The notes below the pieces were generated by a model. That model did not search any database. It was not told where the DNA came from and worked only from the letters and a program-made list of their open reading frames with translations. Positions 16,804 through 26,376 of a stretch of DNA of 62,181 bases are shown piece after piece. A program made the translations under genes and the position numbers. Source of the stretch: Gemmatimonadota bacterium (GTDB lineage Bacteria > Gemmatimonadota > Gemmatimonadetes > Longimicrobiales > Gaopeijiaceae); the NCBI GenBank assembly GCA_003248075.1, contig QJYK01000102.1:1-62181 (forward strand), in the 5' to 3' direction. Position 1 is the first letter of the stretch. Each line of letters starts with the position of its first letter.

Positions 16804-19459
16804 GCGTCGTCCGGACCCGGGACCGCCGCGCCTTGCCGAGCGGTGGCTTCGCCGCTTCCTGTCGGCCGACGCCGCGGGCCGCGCGATCCGGGGTGACCTG
16901 CGGGAGGAGTACGTCGAGCTGGCGGCGCGGCGGCCGCGGTGGCTCGCGAACGCCTGGTACTGGTGGGAGGTGCTGCGGCTCCGGCTGGAGCTGGGCGGGA
17001 CGGGAACGGGCGCTGGAATGATCGGGGGCATCCCGCACGACCTGCGCCTCGCGGCCCGCGGCCTTCTGCGGGCGCCGGGCTTCACGCTGGTGACCGTCGT
17101 GACGCTGGCGCTCGGGCTGGGCGCCAACACGGCCATCTTCGCGACGATCCGGGCCGTGATCCTCACGCCCCTCCCGTACGAGCGGCCCACGGAGGTCGTG
17201 GCGCTTCGCAACTACGGCAACCAGCAGGGTGCCACGTGGGCGCTCTCTTTCCCCCAGTTCGAAGAGCTGCGCCGCTCGCTTGGCAGCGTCAGCGACATGG
17301 CTGCATGGCGCTCCGTACCCACGGCCCAGACGTTCGACGACGGCCGTCCGCCCGCCCGCGTCGTGAGCGCTGGCGCCACGGCCAGGCTCTTCCCGATGCT
17401 GGGAATCGAGCCATCTCTGGGAAGGGGGTTCGGCCCGGCGGACGACGAGCCCGGAGCACCGCGCGTCGCCATGGTAAGCTACGGGTTCTGGCGAAGCCGC
17501 CTCGCCGCCGACACGGCCGCGGTGGGCCGCGAGCTACGCCTCGACGGAGAGGGATACACCGTGGTGGGCGTGCTTCCGCGCGCGTTCTCCGGCGACACCG
17601 ACGGAGGCGGGGTGCTCCCGCCCGCGAGCGTCGAGGTTTGGCTACCCTACCTCAACTCCCCGGCCGCCGAGGGCCGTGCACTGCCAGGGCTCACCAACGT
17701 GAACCCCGTCGCGCGCCTCGACGACGGCGTGTCCCTGGAGGTTGCGCAGGCGGAGCTGGATGCCGCCATGGTGGAGGTGGCTCGGCGCCATGAGGCGCTC
17801 GACGGCAGCCACACCGTCTACGTGCCCGCCCGCGACGCGTTGACGGCCGGCGCGCGCACCCCGATGGCGCTGCTCTGGGGCGCCGTCATCTTCGTGCTGC
17901 TCCTCGCCTGTGTGAACGCTGCCAACCTGATCCTCGAGCGCACCGAGAACCGCGGCCACGAGCTCTCGCTCCGGCGTGCGCTCGGGGCCGGACGAGGCCG
18001 CGTTCTCCGTCAGCTACTGTCCGAGTCGGCGATCCTTGCGGGGCTGGGCGGTGTGCTGGGGTTCCTCCTGGGCGCCGGGGGCCTACGGGCGATGGTGGGG
18101 CTTCAGCCCGACCCGTTTCCCCGCTTCGCCGAGACCAGCGTGGATGGCGCCACGGTGGCCTTCCTCGTGGCCACGACCGCCCTCGTGGCGCTGATCCTCG
18201 GTCTGATACCGGTCTTGGGGGCCGTGCGCGCCAGAGTCGCCGGATCGCTCCGGGGCGCCCATAACGGGTCCCGGAGGCTCGGTCGCCTGCGGCCCACGCT
18301 CGTCGTGACCCAGGTCGCGCTGGCCACCGTGCTGCTGACAGGCGCGGGGCTCCTTACCCGCAGCCTCGACCGGGTGCTGCGCATCGAGCCGGGCTTCGAC
18401 CCCCACCACGTGGTGAGCGCGCGCGTCGATCATCCCACCGCGTTCGTCTCGGACAATTGGCCGAGCCACGTCGCCTTCGTGCGCGACGTCGTGGAGCGGC
18501 TCCGCGGGACCCCCGGCGTGGCGGCGGCGGCCGCCGCCTACCAGGATCCCACCGACCCCGGCTGGAACAACGGCTTCACGATCGTCCGGGATGGCGTCGA
18601 CGCGCCGACGCGCGGGGCCATCTACCGACCGGTGTCACCCGGCTACTTCGCCGCGTTGGGAGTCCCCCTGCTCGATGGCCGGGACTTCGGGGCCGACGAC
18701 GACGAGAGCGCGCCCCGGGTGGCCGTCGTCAACCAGGCGTTCGTGCGGCGCTACATGTCCCAGATCGAGCCTCTGGGAGAGCGCCTACGCTACGGCAGCT
18801 TCTGGGGCATGGGTGACCCCGACGTCGAGATCGTGGGGGTGGTGGGGGACGTCCGCTTCTCCGGGCGTGACGCGGATGTGCCTCCCGCGATCTACTTCCC
18901 GCATCCGCAACAGCCCGTCAAGGAGGTGGCCCTGCTCGTCCGCACCCAGGGGGAGCCTACGGCCTTCGTCGAGGAGATTCGCCGGATCGTGGCCGACGTC
19001 GACCCCACGCTCCCGGTCTTCCAGATCACCACGCTGGAGGAGAAGCTCGTCGACGCCAATCGCGACCGGCGCTTCCTGGCGGCCCTCCTGGGCGCCTTCG
19101 CCCTGATCGCAGTCACGCTGGCCGGCGTGGGCCTCTACGGCGTTCTTGGCTTCATGGTCGCCCGCCGAACAAGGGAGATCGGCATCCGCGTCGCGCTGGG
19201 CGCCCGCGCGGAGTCGATCCTCGGGCTGGTCGTCCGGCAGGGAGTCACGCTTCTGGCGGTCGGCGTCGCCGCCGGGCTCCTGGCATCGCTGCTCGTCGGG
19301 AGGGCGATCCGCAGCCTCTTGTTCGGCGTCTCCCCGCTCGACGTCGCCACGCACCTCTCCGTACCCGCCCTGCTCTTCATGGTAGGTCTGCTCGCGTGCG
19401 TCGTGCCCGGATGGCGTGCGCTGCGCGTAGATCCGGTCGAAACCCTGACCGAGGAGTAG
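16796..19459 (+). CDS. ADOP-type ABC transporter permease
   Basis: An 887-residue permease of the MacB/FtsX superfamily, in the duplicated orphan form (ADOP). A soluble N-terminal region carrying IRGDLREEY, found in ADOP proteins with a PadR partner, comes first. Then DLRLAARGLLRAPGFTLVTV leads into the first membrane segment (about 90-112), a periplasmic MacB-PCD domain follows, then FtsX segments (from about 355), and the whole unit is repeated (second PCD from about 520, last three segments from about 755). No ATPase gene is adjacent, as usual for ADOPs. Starts at TTG with a strong Shine-Dalgarno, coupled to the PadR gene. Substrate unknown; macrolide- or peptide-like export is a family guess. 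Confidence 0.9.
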   Translation: MGERRPDPGPPRLAERWLRRFLSADAAGRAIRGDLREEYVELAARRPRWLANAWYWWEVLRLRLELGGTGTGAGMIGGIPHDLRLAARGLLRAPGFTLVTVVTLALGLGANTAIFATIRAVILTPLPYERPTEVVALRNYGNQQGATWALSFPQFEELRRSLGSVSDMAAWRSVPTAQTFDDGRPPARVVSAGATARLFPMLGIEPSLGRGFGPADDEPGAPRVAMVSYGFWRSRLAADTAAVGRELRLDGEGYTVVGVLPRAFSGDTDGGGVLPPASVEVWLPYLNSPAAEGRALPGLTNVNPVARLDDGVSLEVAQAELDAAMVEVARRHEALDGSHTVYVPARDALTAGARTPMALLWGAVIFVLLLACVNAANLILERTENRGHELSLRRALGAGRGRVLRQLLSESAILAGLGGVLGFLLGAGGLRAMVGLQPDPFPRFAETSVDGATVAFLVATTALVALILGLIPVLGAVRARVAGSLRGAHNGSRRLGRLRPTLVVTQVALATVLLTGAGLLTRSLDRVLRIEPGFDPHHVVSARVDHPTAFVSDNWPSHVAFVRDVVERLRGTPGVAAAAAAYQDPTDPGWNNGFTIVRDGVDAPTRGAIYRPVSPGYFAALGVPLLDGRDFGADDDESAPRVAVVNQAFVRRYMSQIEPLGERLRYGSFWGMGDPDVEIVGVVGDVRFSGRDADVPPAIYFPHPQQPVKEVALLVRTQGEPTAFVEEIRRIVADVDPTLPVFQITTLEEKLVDANRDRRFLAALLGAFALIAVTLAGVGLYGVLGFMVARRTREIGIRVALGARAESILGLVVRQGVTLLAVGVAAGLLASLLVGRAIRSLLFGVSPLDVATHLSVPALLFMVGLLACVVPGWRALRVDPVETLTEE

Positions 19460-19483
19460 GCGGCTCGGTCCGGTGACTTCAGG

Positions 19484-20140
19484 TCACTCGAACTGGCGCC
19501 GGAATGCCTCGAGCTCCGCGCGCAGCCCGGAAACCTCCTCCCTGAGCAGCGCGACCTCGCGCTCGAGCGCTGCGGTCCGGTCCGCTGATTCCGAGTGTCG
19601 CACCGCTCTCGGCGTCGGCTCTTCCTCGGCGGGGTCGTCCGGCGGCGGTCCGGCTAGGAGGTGTGCGTAGCGCACCTCCTTATGCCCCGGCCGCCTGGGC
19701 AAAGCCATGACCAGAGGTGTGCTCAGCGACGACAGCGCCTCGAGCGTGACCTCGACGTGGCTCGGGTCCACGAACTCGAACGCTCTCCCCGTCCTCGACT
19801 TGATCTCCCCGGGCGTCTGGGCGCCGCGCAACATCAGGACGGAGAGGACGGCACGCTCGGGCGCGTGGAGGTGCAGCCGCTCGCCGATCTCCTGGCGGTA
19901 GCGCATGACCCGGGCGTCACCGCGGTGGATACCGCGCGCCAGGGAGCGCGCGGCGAGGTCCGTGAGGCCCCGGGACACCGTCGCCTGGTCGAGCTCCATG
20001 ACCGGATCCCGGCTCGACGTCTGGTTGCACGCCGCGGTGAGCGCGTTCAGCGTGAGCGGGTAGTTGTCCGGGGTCGTGAGCTCCTTCTCCATCAAGCATC
20101 CGAGCACCCGTACCGCAATCTCGTCCAGTGGCTGGTCCAT
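19484..20140 (-). CDS. yceH: YceH-family protein (DUF480)
   Basis: A 218-residue protein with the YceH/DUF480 signature: RVLGCLMEKELTTPDNYPLT, ALTAACNQTSSRDPVMEL, then ERAVLSVLMLRGAQTPGEIK and RPGHKEVRYAHLL. The fold is two winged-helix units; function is unknown. The last 40 residues (ALEREVALLREEVSGLRAEL) form a coiled coil that is common in this family. ATG 20140 has a GGGGGGAG Shine-Dalgarno; the open frame to 20263 is not homologous. It converges on the permease with 24 bases between stops and is divergent from alkaline phosphatase. Confidence 0.92.
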   Translation of the reverse strand: MDQPLDEIAVRVLGCLMEKELTTPDNYPLTLNALTAACNQTSSRDPVMELDQATVSRGLTDLAARSLARGIHRGDARVMRYRQEIGERLHLHAPERAVLSVLMLRGAQTPGEIKSRTGRAFEFVDPSHVEVTLEALSSLSTPLVMALPRRPGHKEVRYAHLLAGPPPDDPAEEEPTPRAVRHSESADRTAALEREVALLREEVSGLRAELEAFRRQFE

Positions 20141-20339
20141 CTCCCCCCATCCCGTTGGATTCCGCCTCACGTGCCCCGGGGAAGCATAAGAGGACGAATC
20201 GCCATCGTGAACGACCGAGGCGCCGGCACGCTCGCCCAGGACCGGTGCGGGGACACGCCGCACGCGCTACCATGCCGCCCACGGCCCGGCGTGCGCGACG
20301 CCCGTGGGGCTCGCCACACTCCGCGAGGCCAGGGGACAC

Positions 20340-21614
20340 ATGGGACCGACGTCTTTTCGACGGACTCGAGTGAGGCCCCAGCCCGGCGGCCGTCGCCACG
20401 TCTTGATCGGGCCTCGAGGCCTGCTCGTCCCGCTGGCGCTCCTCGCCGCCTCCTGTTCGCCGGGGTCGCCCCGCGCGCCCCGGAACGTGATCGTCTTCAT
20501 CTCCGACGGGGCCGGTGTCGGTCACTGGACTCTGGCCAAGTTGGCTCGCGCCGAGCTTGCGGTCGACTCGTTCCCGGTCGGGGGACTCGTGCAGACGGGC
20601 GGCTACGAGCACGCGTTGACCGAAAGCGCGGCGGGGGCGACGGCACTGTCCACGGGGGTGCGCACGCGGCAGGGTTGGGCCGGCCTCGGCCCCGACAGCC
20701 TTCCCCGTGAAACGGTCCTCGAGGCCGCGATGCGGGCAGGCAAGGCGGCGGGGCTCGTCACCACGACGGCGATCGTGGACGCCACCCCGGCGGCCTTCGG
20801 CGCCCACGCGCATCGGGGAGGGTTCCTGGACATCAAGCGGCAGATGCTGGGGCAGCGCATCAACGTTCTGATGGGGGGCGGACGCCGGTTCTTCGAGACG
20901 GTATCGGAGGGAGGCGCCGTCGACCTCGTGGCGGAGCAGGCCGAGGAGTATGTATACGTCGGGAGCGCGGGCGAGTTGTCGGGCATGGACCTCGGCAGCG
21001 TGACACATCTCCTCGGGCTGTTCGCCGAGGGGTCCACGCCCGACGCGGGCGAGCGGTCGCCCACGTTGCCACAGATGACCTCCGCCGCCCTGGAGATCCT
21101 GGCGCGCGATCCCGAGGGGTTCTTCCTGATGGTGGAGAACGAAGGCTCGGACGACCCGGCGCACCGCAACGTACCGGCAGACGCGCTGGCGGCCGAGATG
21201 CTCGAGTTCGACGACGCCGTGCGCGTGGCCTTGACTTTTCAGAGAGCGAACCCGCGGACGCTGGTGCTCGTCACGGCCGACCACGAGACGGGTGGGCTCA
21301 CCCTCCCGGCCGACACGGCGCTGCCCCGAGGGGTCATCGACGCCCTGCTCGACAGCCTCGTGACGGCCCGCGGCGGTTCCGGCGCCCCGACCGTGACGGA
21401 CAGCGTGCGAATGCGGGAGTTCGTAAGGGAGGACGCCGACCGGCTGGCGCGCCTCATGCGCGCCTACTCCACTCCGCAGCTGAGGTACGCGACCGGGGAG
21501 CACACCGCTGCGCTCGTGCCGCTCTTCGCCATCGGACCGGGTGCCGAGCGCTTCGGGGGCCTCAAGGAGAATCGGCGTGTGGGCGAGCTCCTCCTGGAGG
21601 CTATCCGGAACTGA
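20340..21614 (+). CDS. Alkaline phosphatase, PhoA superfamily, probably a lipoprotein
   Basis: A 424-residue alkaline phosphatase that hydrolyses phosphomonoesters outside the cytoplasm. Metal and catalytic motifs are all present: FISDGAGVG (first Asp), nucleophile Ser96 in TESAAGATALSTG, VENEGSDDPAHRN (Glu, Asp and His), TADHETGG (Asp and His) and GEHTAALVPLFAIGPGAE (last His). The N-terminus is basic (RRTRVRPQPGGRRH) and followed by a hydrophobic stretch ending LLAASC, a possible lipobox. The start is uncertain: ATG 20340 leaves a long basic n-region, while a TTG at 20403 would give a standard lipoprotein signal. It is shorter than E. coli PhoA and closer to the PhoB-type of Gram-positives and environmental bacteria. 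Confidence 0.88.
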   Translation: MGPTSFRRTRVRPQPGGRRHVLIGPRGLLVPLALLAASCSPGSPRAPRNVIVFISDGAGVGHWTLAKLARAELAVDSFPVGGLVQTGGYEHALTESAAGATALSTGVRTRQGWAGLGPDSLPRETVLEAAMRAGKAAGLVTTTAIVDATPAAFGAHAHRGGFLDIKRQMLGQRINVLMGGGRRFFETVSEGGAVDLVAEQAEEYVYVGSAGELSGMDLGSVTHLLGLFAEGSTPDAGERSPTLPQMTSAALEILARDPEGFFLMVENEGSDDPAHRNVPADALAAEMLEFDDAVRVALTFQRANPRTLVLVTADHETGGLTLPADTALPRGVIDALLDSLVTARGGSGAPTVTDSVRMREFVREDADRLARLMRAYSTPQLRYATGEHTAALVPLFAIGPGAERFGGLKENRRVGELLLEAIRN

Positions 21615-21674
21615 CGGTCGGAGCCGCGCCATCCCCCGCTGGCTCACTTGCGGGGATGCCTCTTCGCCGATCGA

Positions 21675-21712
21675 CCTCCGCCGCTCCCCCGGCTCGTGTA
21701 GCCGGGCGGAGG
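21675..21712. terminator. Hairpin shared by two convergent genes
   Basis: CCTCCGCC (21675-21682) pairs with GGCGGAGG (21705-21712), and inside it CCGGCT (21689-21694) pairs with AGCCGG (21700-21705) around a 5-base loop, with a 6-base bulge on one side. It lies between the stops of the phosphatase (21614) and the M61 peptidase (21729) and could end transcription from both sides; neither side has a T tract. Confidence 0.4.
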
Positions 21713-21728
21713 ATGAACGGGTCGTGCC

Positions 21729-23297
21729 CTACCGGCCCCCAGCGGGCACCGTGAGCGCTCGGAAGTGACGCGCCTGCGCCGCGGACGTGTCGGGGTCGAT
21801 CTGGAGGGCCCAGCCAGCATCGGGGTTCAGGGTCAGCCCGTACCACTCGAGGGCCGGGCCATAATCCAGCTCCTCGGTGGATCGCAGGGCTCGAAGAAAC
21901 CACTCCTCCATGTCAGAGCCGGACACCTCGCCGGCGGTCCGGACGATGTCTTCGGGGGTGAACCCCCGCTCTCCTCCATAGCGTTGGGAGGCCGTCCTCA
22001 TGAAGTCGTCCAGGGAGCGTCCGCCGTCGGTGCGGCGTCGGATCTCCGCATCGAGCAGGAAGCCCACCACCTGTCCTTTCACGTAGTAGCTCACCGTCGA
22101 CTCAGCGGGAGCGACGCCTGAATTACTGTTGTTCCAGACCCCGAGCGATGACTGCTCGAGGGTCTGGCGCAGCCGGCCCGGAGCGTTCTGGAGCTGACTG
22201 ATGGCGGAGGACACGGAACGAAGGAAGTCGTCCGGCTCGAGGAGTCCTGCCCGGACGAGAAAGAGGTCGCCGTAGTACGAAGTGACGCCCTCGGCCAGCC
22301 AGAGGCTCGCGGTCATGGGGGGCGCGTCGTAGTCGAAGGGCCCCAGCTCCACGGGTCGGAGCCGCTTCACGTTGAAGGCGTGAAAGTACTCGTGGGCCGC
22401 GAAGGAGAGCCAACGGCGGTAGCCCTCATCGGTGGCGACTCCCTCCGCGTTCGTGGTGAGGAGCGAGGAGCTCGCGTGCTCCAGGCCTCCACCGCCCCGG
22501 CGGAAGACGTTGAGGAACACGTAGCGACGGTATGGGAGTCGCCCCCAGAGGGGCAGCGACTGCTGGACCATCCGCCGGAGATCCTCGGCCACCCTCTCGC
22601 CGTCCCAGGATCCTCGCTCTCCGACGTCGACGAGGAGATGGGGTACGCCCTCGACCCGGAACTCGTGGATCTCCAGGTCCCCGGCCAGGAAGGGTCCGTC
22701 GGCCAGCTCGTCGTAGTCGGCAGCGCGGTATCGATGTGCCCCGGACTCCTGGACCGGGTCCAGCCCGGTGGCCAGCGCCGGCCAGGATGGCGGAAGCTCG
22801 AAGGAGACCTCGTGAGGACCGTCCGCCGCTTGGACCGCGCGGAGGAACGTGGAGGGTCCGGTCAAAACCCCGAGATCCTCGGCGACCCAGTTGCCGGTAA
22901 CGAAGCTCCGCTCGCACCGGAGCCGGTACCTGACGACGACGCGCGGCGCCCCGCCCGTGGTCACACGCCAACGGTTGGGGTGCGCCACCTCCACGTGCAG
23001 AGACCGCCCGTCTTCACGCTCGGCCGCGAGGTCGAGGAGCTGCTCGGCGTAGTCCTCTACCCGGTAGTAGCCCGGCGACCATACCGGCATCATCACCTCG
23101 ACCTCTGGCAGACCGCGCGACGGGATGGTCATGACGACCTCCACGACGTGCGTTTCCGGGGCTGGGGCTCGCATGGCGTATCTCACCGGCTCGGCGGCCT
23201 GGGCTTGAACGCAGGCTACGCGCAGACCACCGAGCAGTAGGTGGACCGTCGCCAGCAGCCACGGCCAGCTCGAGATTGCTCGCTTGGGTCGAACCAT
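21729..23297 (-). CDS. Exported M61-family metallopeptidase
   Basis: A 522-residue secreted peptidase of family M61 (glycyl aminopeptidase type). Signal peptide about residues 1-36 (ends VQAQA). The zinc motif is HEYFH at 302-306 with the downstream Glu in WLAEGVTSYYGDL; the GGGGLEHASS loop just before it is typical of M61. N-terminal beta domain carries MMPVWSPGYYRVEDY. Family members usually end with a PDZ domain; this one stops right after LDYGPALEWYGLTL, where PDZ would follow, so that domain is mostly missing. ATG 23297 gives the signal peptide; the frame continues to 23396. Likely removes N-terminal Gly or Ala from peptides in the periplasm. The permease gene upstream on the same strand ends 95 bases before. 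Confidence 0.9.
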   Translation of the reverse strand: MVRPKRAISSWPWLLATVHLLLGGLRVACVQAQAAEPVRYAMRAPAPETHVVEVVMTIPSRGLPEVEVMMPVWSPGYYRVEDYAEQLLDLAAEREDGRSLHVEVAHPNRWRVTTGGAPRVVVRYRLRCERSFVTGNWVAEDLGVLTGPSTFLRAVQAADGPHEVSFELPPSWPALATGLDPVQESGAHRYRAADYDELADGPFLAGDLEIHEFRVEGVPHLLVDVGERGSWDGERVAEDLRRMVQQSLPLWGRLPYRRYVFLNVFRRGGGGLEHASSSLLTTNAEGVATDEGYRRWLSFAAHEYFHAFNVKRLRPVELGPFDYDAPPMTASLWLAEGVTSYYGDLFLVRAGLLEPDDFLRSVSSAISQLQNAPGRLRQTLEQSSLGVWNNSNSGVAPAESTVSYYVKGQVVGFLLDAEIRRRTDGGRSLDDFMRTASQRYGGERGFTPEDIVRTAGEVSGSDMEEWFLRALRSTEELDYGPALEWYGLTLNPDAGWALQIDPDTSAAQARHFRALTVPAGGR

Positions 23298-23392
23298 GTT
23301 TGCCGCCTCGCGTGTGAGCGAGGATCCGGGAGAACGCGGCCACGGTAGGCGCCGCAGCTGGACGCAGCAAGGCGTGGGATGCCGCTGCACCC

Positions 23393-25819
23393 TCACTCCT
23401 TGCGGATCGCCTCCAGGGGATCGACCCGCGCCGCGCGCAGCGCCGGGCCCGCCGTCGCCCCGAGGCCGACTGTGGTCATCACCAGCAGCACCGCGGCCAA
23501 GGTGCGGGGGTCCCCCGCCTCGGTCCCGTAGAGCATCCCCTGGAGCAGCCGCGTCACCGCCATCGAGCCAACCAGGCCCAGCACGCTCCCGGCCGCCAGC
23601 AGGCGCCCGCCGTCCCAGAGCACCATGCCCAGGACCCTCCGCGCGTCCGCGCCAAGGCTCATACGGATGCCGATCTCGGCGGTACGCTCGCTCACCAAGA
23701 AGGAAAGCACGCCGGCGAGTCCCACCGCCGCGATGATGAGGGCCAACAGCCCCAGCATCCCCACCAGGAACGTGTTCAGCCGCTCGGCGGCGATCTTCTC
23801 CCGGCGGATCTGCTCCAGCGTGGCGACCCGGAGGATGGGCTGCTCCGGCGCCATCTCGTTGATGATCCGCTGCACCTGCGGGGCCAGGGCGGGGGCCTGC
23901 TCGCCGCGGATGACGAAGGCACCCGGGTAGTAGGCGATGTCGTTCTGCGTGAGCGGCTGATACACCGTCGGCGGCGGCGGCTGGTCCGGCCCGTCGTCGC
24001 GGGTGTCGCTCACCACGCCCACGATGGTGCGCCAGTCCTCCTTCATGCCGATGGCGGAGAGCACCTCACCCGTCCACGTGATCCGCCTGCCCAACGGGTC
24101 CTGGTCCGGGAAGAGCCGCTCGGCGAGCGCCTGGTTGATGACCGCCACCCGCGCGCTACCCGCCTCGTCCGTCTCGGCGATGCCCCTGCCCGCGAGGATC
24201 CGCATCCCCACGGCATCGAAGAAGCCCGGCGTGGCCGTGCGATACTCGGCGAGCGGAATCGGCTCGCCCGGGACCGGCGGGCGTCCCTCCGCCTTGATCT
24301 CCAGCTTGATCATGTTGCCCCGTAGCGGGACGCTCAGCCCCACCCCCACGTCCTGGACACCCGGCAGCGCCGCGATCCGACGGGCCATCTCCTCCTGGAG
24401 CGCGACGATCTCGTCGGGCACCTGACCCTCCATGGTGGCGGGAGCCTCCAGCGTGAGCGTGTTCTCCACCCTCACGCCCGGGTCCACGGCGTTGAGCACC
24501 AGGAGCGTGCGCCCCAGCAGGCCGGCCGCCGTCAGCACCGTGACGCTGGCCGCCACCTGGGCGACGATCAGCCCGCGCTGCAGCCGGCGGCTGCCGCCGG
24601 TCGTGCGGGAGCCCGAGCGCGTGAGTGTGGCGCCGGCCGCCTCCTGGCCCCGAAGGCCCGGGGCGAACGCGAAGGCCAGGGCTGACAGGCAGGCCACCAC
24701 CGTCGTGAAGGCCAGGACCGCCGGGTCCATGTGGATCTCGCTGGCGCGGGTGGTGAAGCGCTCCGCGAAGCTCACCAACAGGCCCAGGCCCAGGTACGCC
24801 AGCCCCAGCCCCAGCACCGCTCCCACGCCGGCCAGGATACCTGATTCCGTCAGGAGGATGCGACGGAGCCCCGAGCGCCCAGCGCCCAGCGCCCAGCGGA
24901 CCGCGAACTCCCGGTCCCGGCGGAGATTGCGGGTAAGAACGAGGTTGGCCGCGTTCGCACAGGTCACCACCAGCAGGAGGCCCGCCGCGGCCATGAGCAG
25001 GTAGAGCGTCGTGCGGGCCTTCGATACCAGCGCCTCCCTGAGGGGCCTGACGCTCACGGCGTAGCCCGCCGCCGCGTCGTAGTTATCCGGGTAGTCGGCG
25101 TACATGCGGGTCGCCACCTCCTCCAACTGGGTGCGCGCCGCACCGAGGGTGGCGCCCGGCGTCAGGCGCGCGAACACGTCGTCCATCCGGTGCGAGCGGC
25201 CGTGCACCATCTCCGCGCCCATGTGATGGGGACTCGTCACGATGTTCACCAACACGTCCGTCTCGCCCGGGAACGGGGGCGCCGGCTCCAGCACGCCGAC
25301 GATGGTCGCCGAGCGGCCGTTCATCTCCACCGTCCGGCCGAGCACCGACGGATCCTCGCCGAAGGCGCGCCGCCAGTACTCCCAGTTGAGGATCATGACC
25401 GGGTCTGCGGCGGCGCCGTCGTCCCCGGGCCCCAGCACGCGGCCCAGGACCGGGCTCAGCCCCATCACCTCGAAGTAGTTGGCGCTGACGATGCCCGTGC
25501 GCACCTCGGTCGGCGTGCCCGCACCCAGCATCGTGAAGGGCATGGCCGAGAACTCGGCGATCCCGTCGAGCGCGTCCACGCCTTCGCGGAAGTCGATGAT
25601 CTCCGGGACCGAGAACTTCACGTCCTCCATCCCCGCGTTGGCCGCAGACTGCTGCAGGTAGACGATGCGGTCGCCGCCCTCGTGGGGTAGCGGCCGAAGC
25701 AGCACGCCGCGGAAGACGCAGAAGACCGCCGTGGTCGCCCCGATCCCCAGCGAGATCGTCAGGACGACCAGGAAGGAGAAGCCGGGCGACTTGAGCAGGG
25801 AGCGGAGGGCGTATCGCAT
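23393..25819 (-). CDS. ADOP/MacB-type ABC transporter permease
   Basis: An 808-residue duplicated MacB/FtsX permease. It begins directly with MRYALRSLLKSPGFSFLVVL, without the soluble N-terminal region seen in the two PadR-linked permeases of this window (16796 and 48710 starts). Two MacB-PCD/FtsX units follow; the first FtsX triplet begins near residue 265 and the last segments end with DPLEAIRKE, the usual C-terminal tail of this family. No ATP-binding subunit and no PadR gene lie nearby. ATG 25819 was preferred to the frame start at 25849 because the family N-terminus starts here. May be cotranscribed with the M61 peptidase downstream. Confidence 0.9.
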   Translation of the reverse strand: MRYALRSLLKSPGFSFLVVLTISLGIGATTAVFCVFRGVLLRPLPHEGGDRIVYLQQSAANAGMEDVKFSVPEIIDFREGVDALDGIAEFSAMPFTMLGAGTPTEVRTGIVSANYFEVMGLSPVLGRVLGPGDDGAAADPVMILNWEYWRRAFGEDPSVLGRTVEMNGRSATIVGVLEPAPPFPGETDVLVNIVTSPHHMGAEMVHGRSHRMDDVFARLTPGATLGAARTQLEEVATRMYADYPDNYDAAAGYAVSVRPLREALVSKARTTLYLLMAAAGLLLVVTCANAANLVLTRNLRRDREFAVRWALGAGRSGLRRILLTESGILAGVGAVLGLGLAYLGLGLLVSFAERFTTRASEIHMDPAVLAFTTVVACLSALAFAFAPGLRGQEAAGATLTRSGSRTTGGSRRLQRGLIVAQVAASVTVLTAAGLLGRTLLVLNAVDPGVRVENTLTLEAPATMEGQVPDEIVALQEEMARRIAALPGVQDVGVGLSVPLRGNMIKLEIKAEGRPPVPGEPIPLAEYRTATPGFFDAVGMRILAGRGIAETDEAGSARVAVINQALAERLFPDQDPLGRRITWTGEVLSAIGMKEDWRTIVGVVSDTRDDGPDQPPPPTVYQPLTQNDIAYYPGAFVIRGEQAPALAPQVQRIINEMAPEQPILRVATLEQIRREKIAAERLNTFLVGMLGLLALIIAAVGLAGVLSFLVSERTAEIGIRMSLGADARRVLGMVLWDGGRLLAAGSVLGLVGSMAVTRLLQGMLYGTEAGDPRTLAAVLLVMTTVGLGATAGPALRAARVDPLEAIRKE

Positions 25820-25985
25820 GGAGGGTCTTCCGGATGGCGGTCCGAGCACGCGCAGGTGGTCAGTCTACGCAGACCTGCGGGAGGGGGCTACGGTGCCCCG
25901 TCACCCTATCGTCGGTCCTGGAGGACGGCTTTCGACATCCGCTCCCGACGAATCGGATGCGAGATCGGCGCGTCGAAGCGGCTCC

Positions 25986-26261
25986 CTACACCCGCACCTC
26001 CCTCCGCACGAAGTCGATGAGCGCGCGGAGCGCCGCCGACCGGTGCCGGCGCCTGTCGTAGAGGATGGTGAGCCCGACACCGGCCATGGCCAGTCGCAGG
26101 TTGAGGTCCGGGTCCGTGGTCTGAACGCGGCTCTCCACGCTCACGGAGAACTCCCGACGGTCCTCGGTGAACTCCCAACGATAGGGAGGCTCGTCGGGTC
26201 CCGGCGCCCAGTTGATGCATACGTGCTCGACCAGGTCACGGGGATGCCACCTGGCTGGTCC
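25986..26261 (-). pseudogene. Decayed LysR-family regulator, C-terminal remnant
   Basis: The minus strand encodes about 90 residues of the LysR effector domain: HPRDLVEHVCINW, then YRWEFTEDRREFSVSVE, LNLRLAMAGVGLTIL and finally LRALIDFVRREVRV before the stop at 25986. An in-frame stop lies just upstream (about 26262-26264), and no helix-turn-helix region remains. Compared with normal LysR proteins, the stretch between GVGLTIL and the last helix is missing about 30-40 residues, so there is also an internal deletion. The rest of the 557-base gap from 25820 to 26376 holds nothing I recognise. Confidence 0.75.
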
Positions 26262-26376
26262 TCAACGTCTTCTATCTCTGGCCGCGGCGGCGGGTGGTGG
26301 TGTGAGGCCGCGCCATGACGACGTAGACGCAGACACGTCCTCCGGCGAACGCGGAACGGCTGAAGCGTCGGCCCCC

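Noticed and set aside
19658-19680. Inverted repeat GGAGGTG / CACCTCC
   Set aside because: It lies inside the YceH coding region, the arms are only 7 bp, and it is explained by codons for conserved residues (VRYAHLLAG).
20340-21614. Phosphoglycerate mutase or sulfatase as identity for the phosphatase
   Set aside because: The TESAAGATALSTG nucleophile box with Ser and the GEHTA end are specific to alkaline phosphatase; no sulfatase CxPxR motif is present.
25906-26220. 104-codon minus-strand frame over the LysR remnant
   Set aside because: It is another frame with Arg/Gly/His-rich text; the LysR-like reading is in the neighbouring frame.
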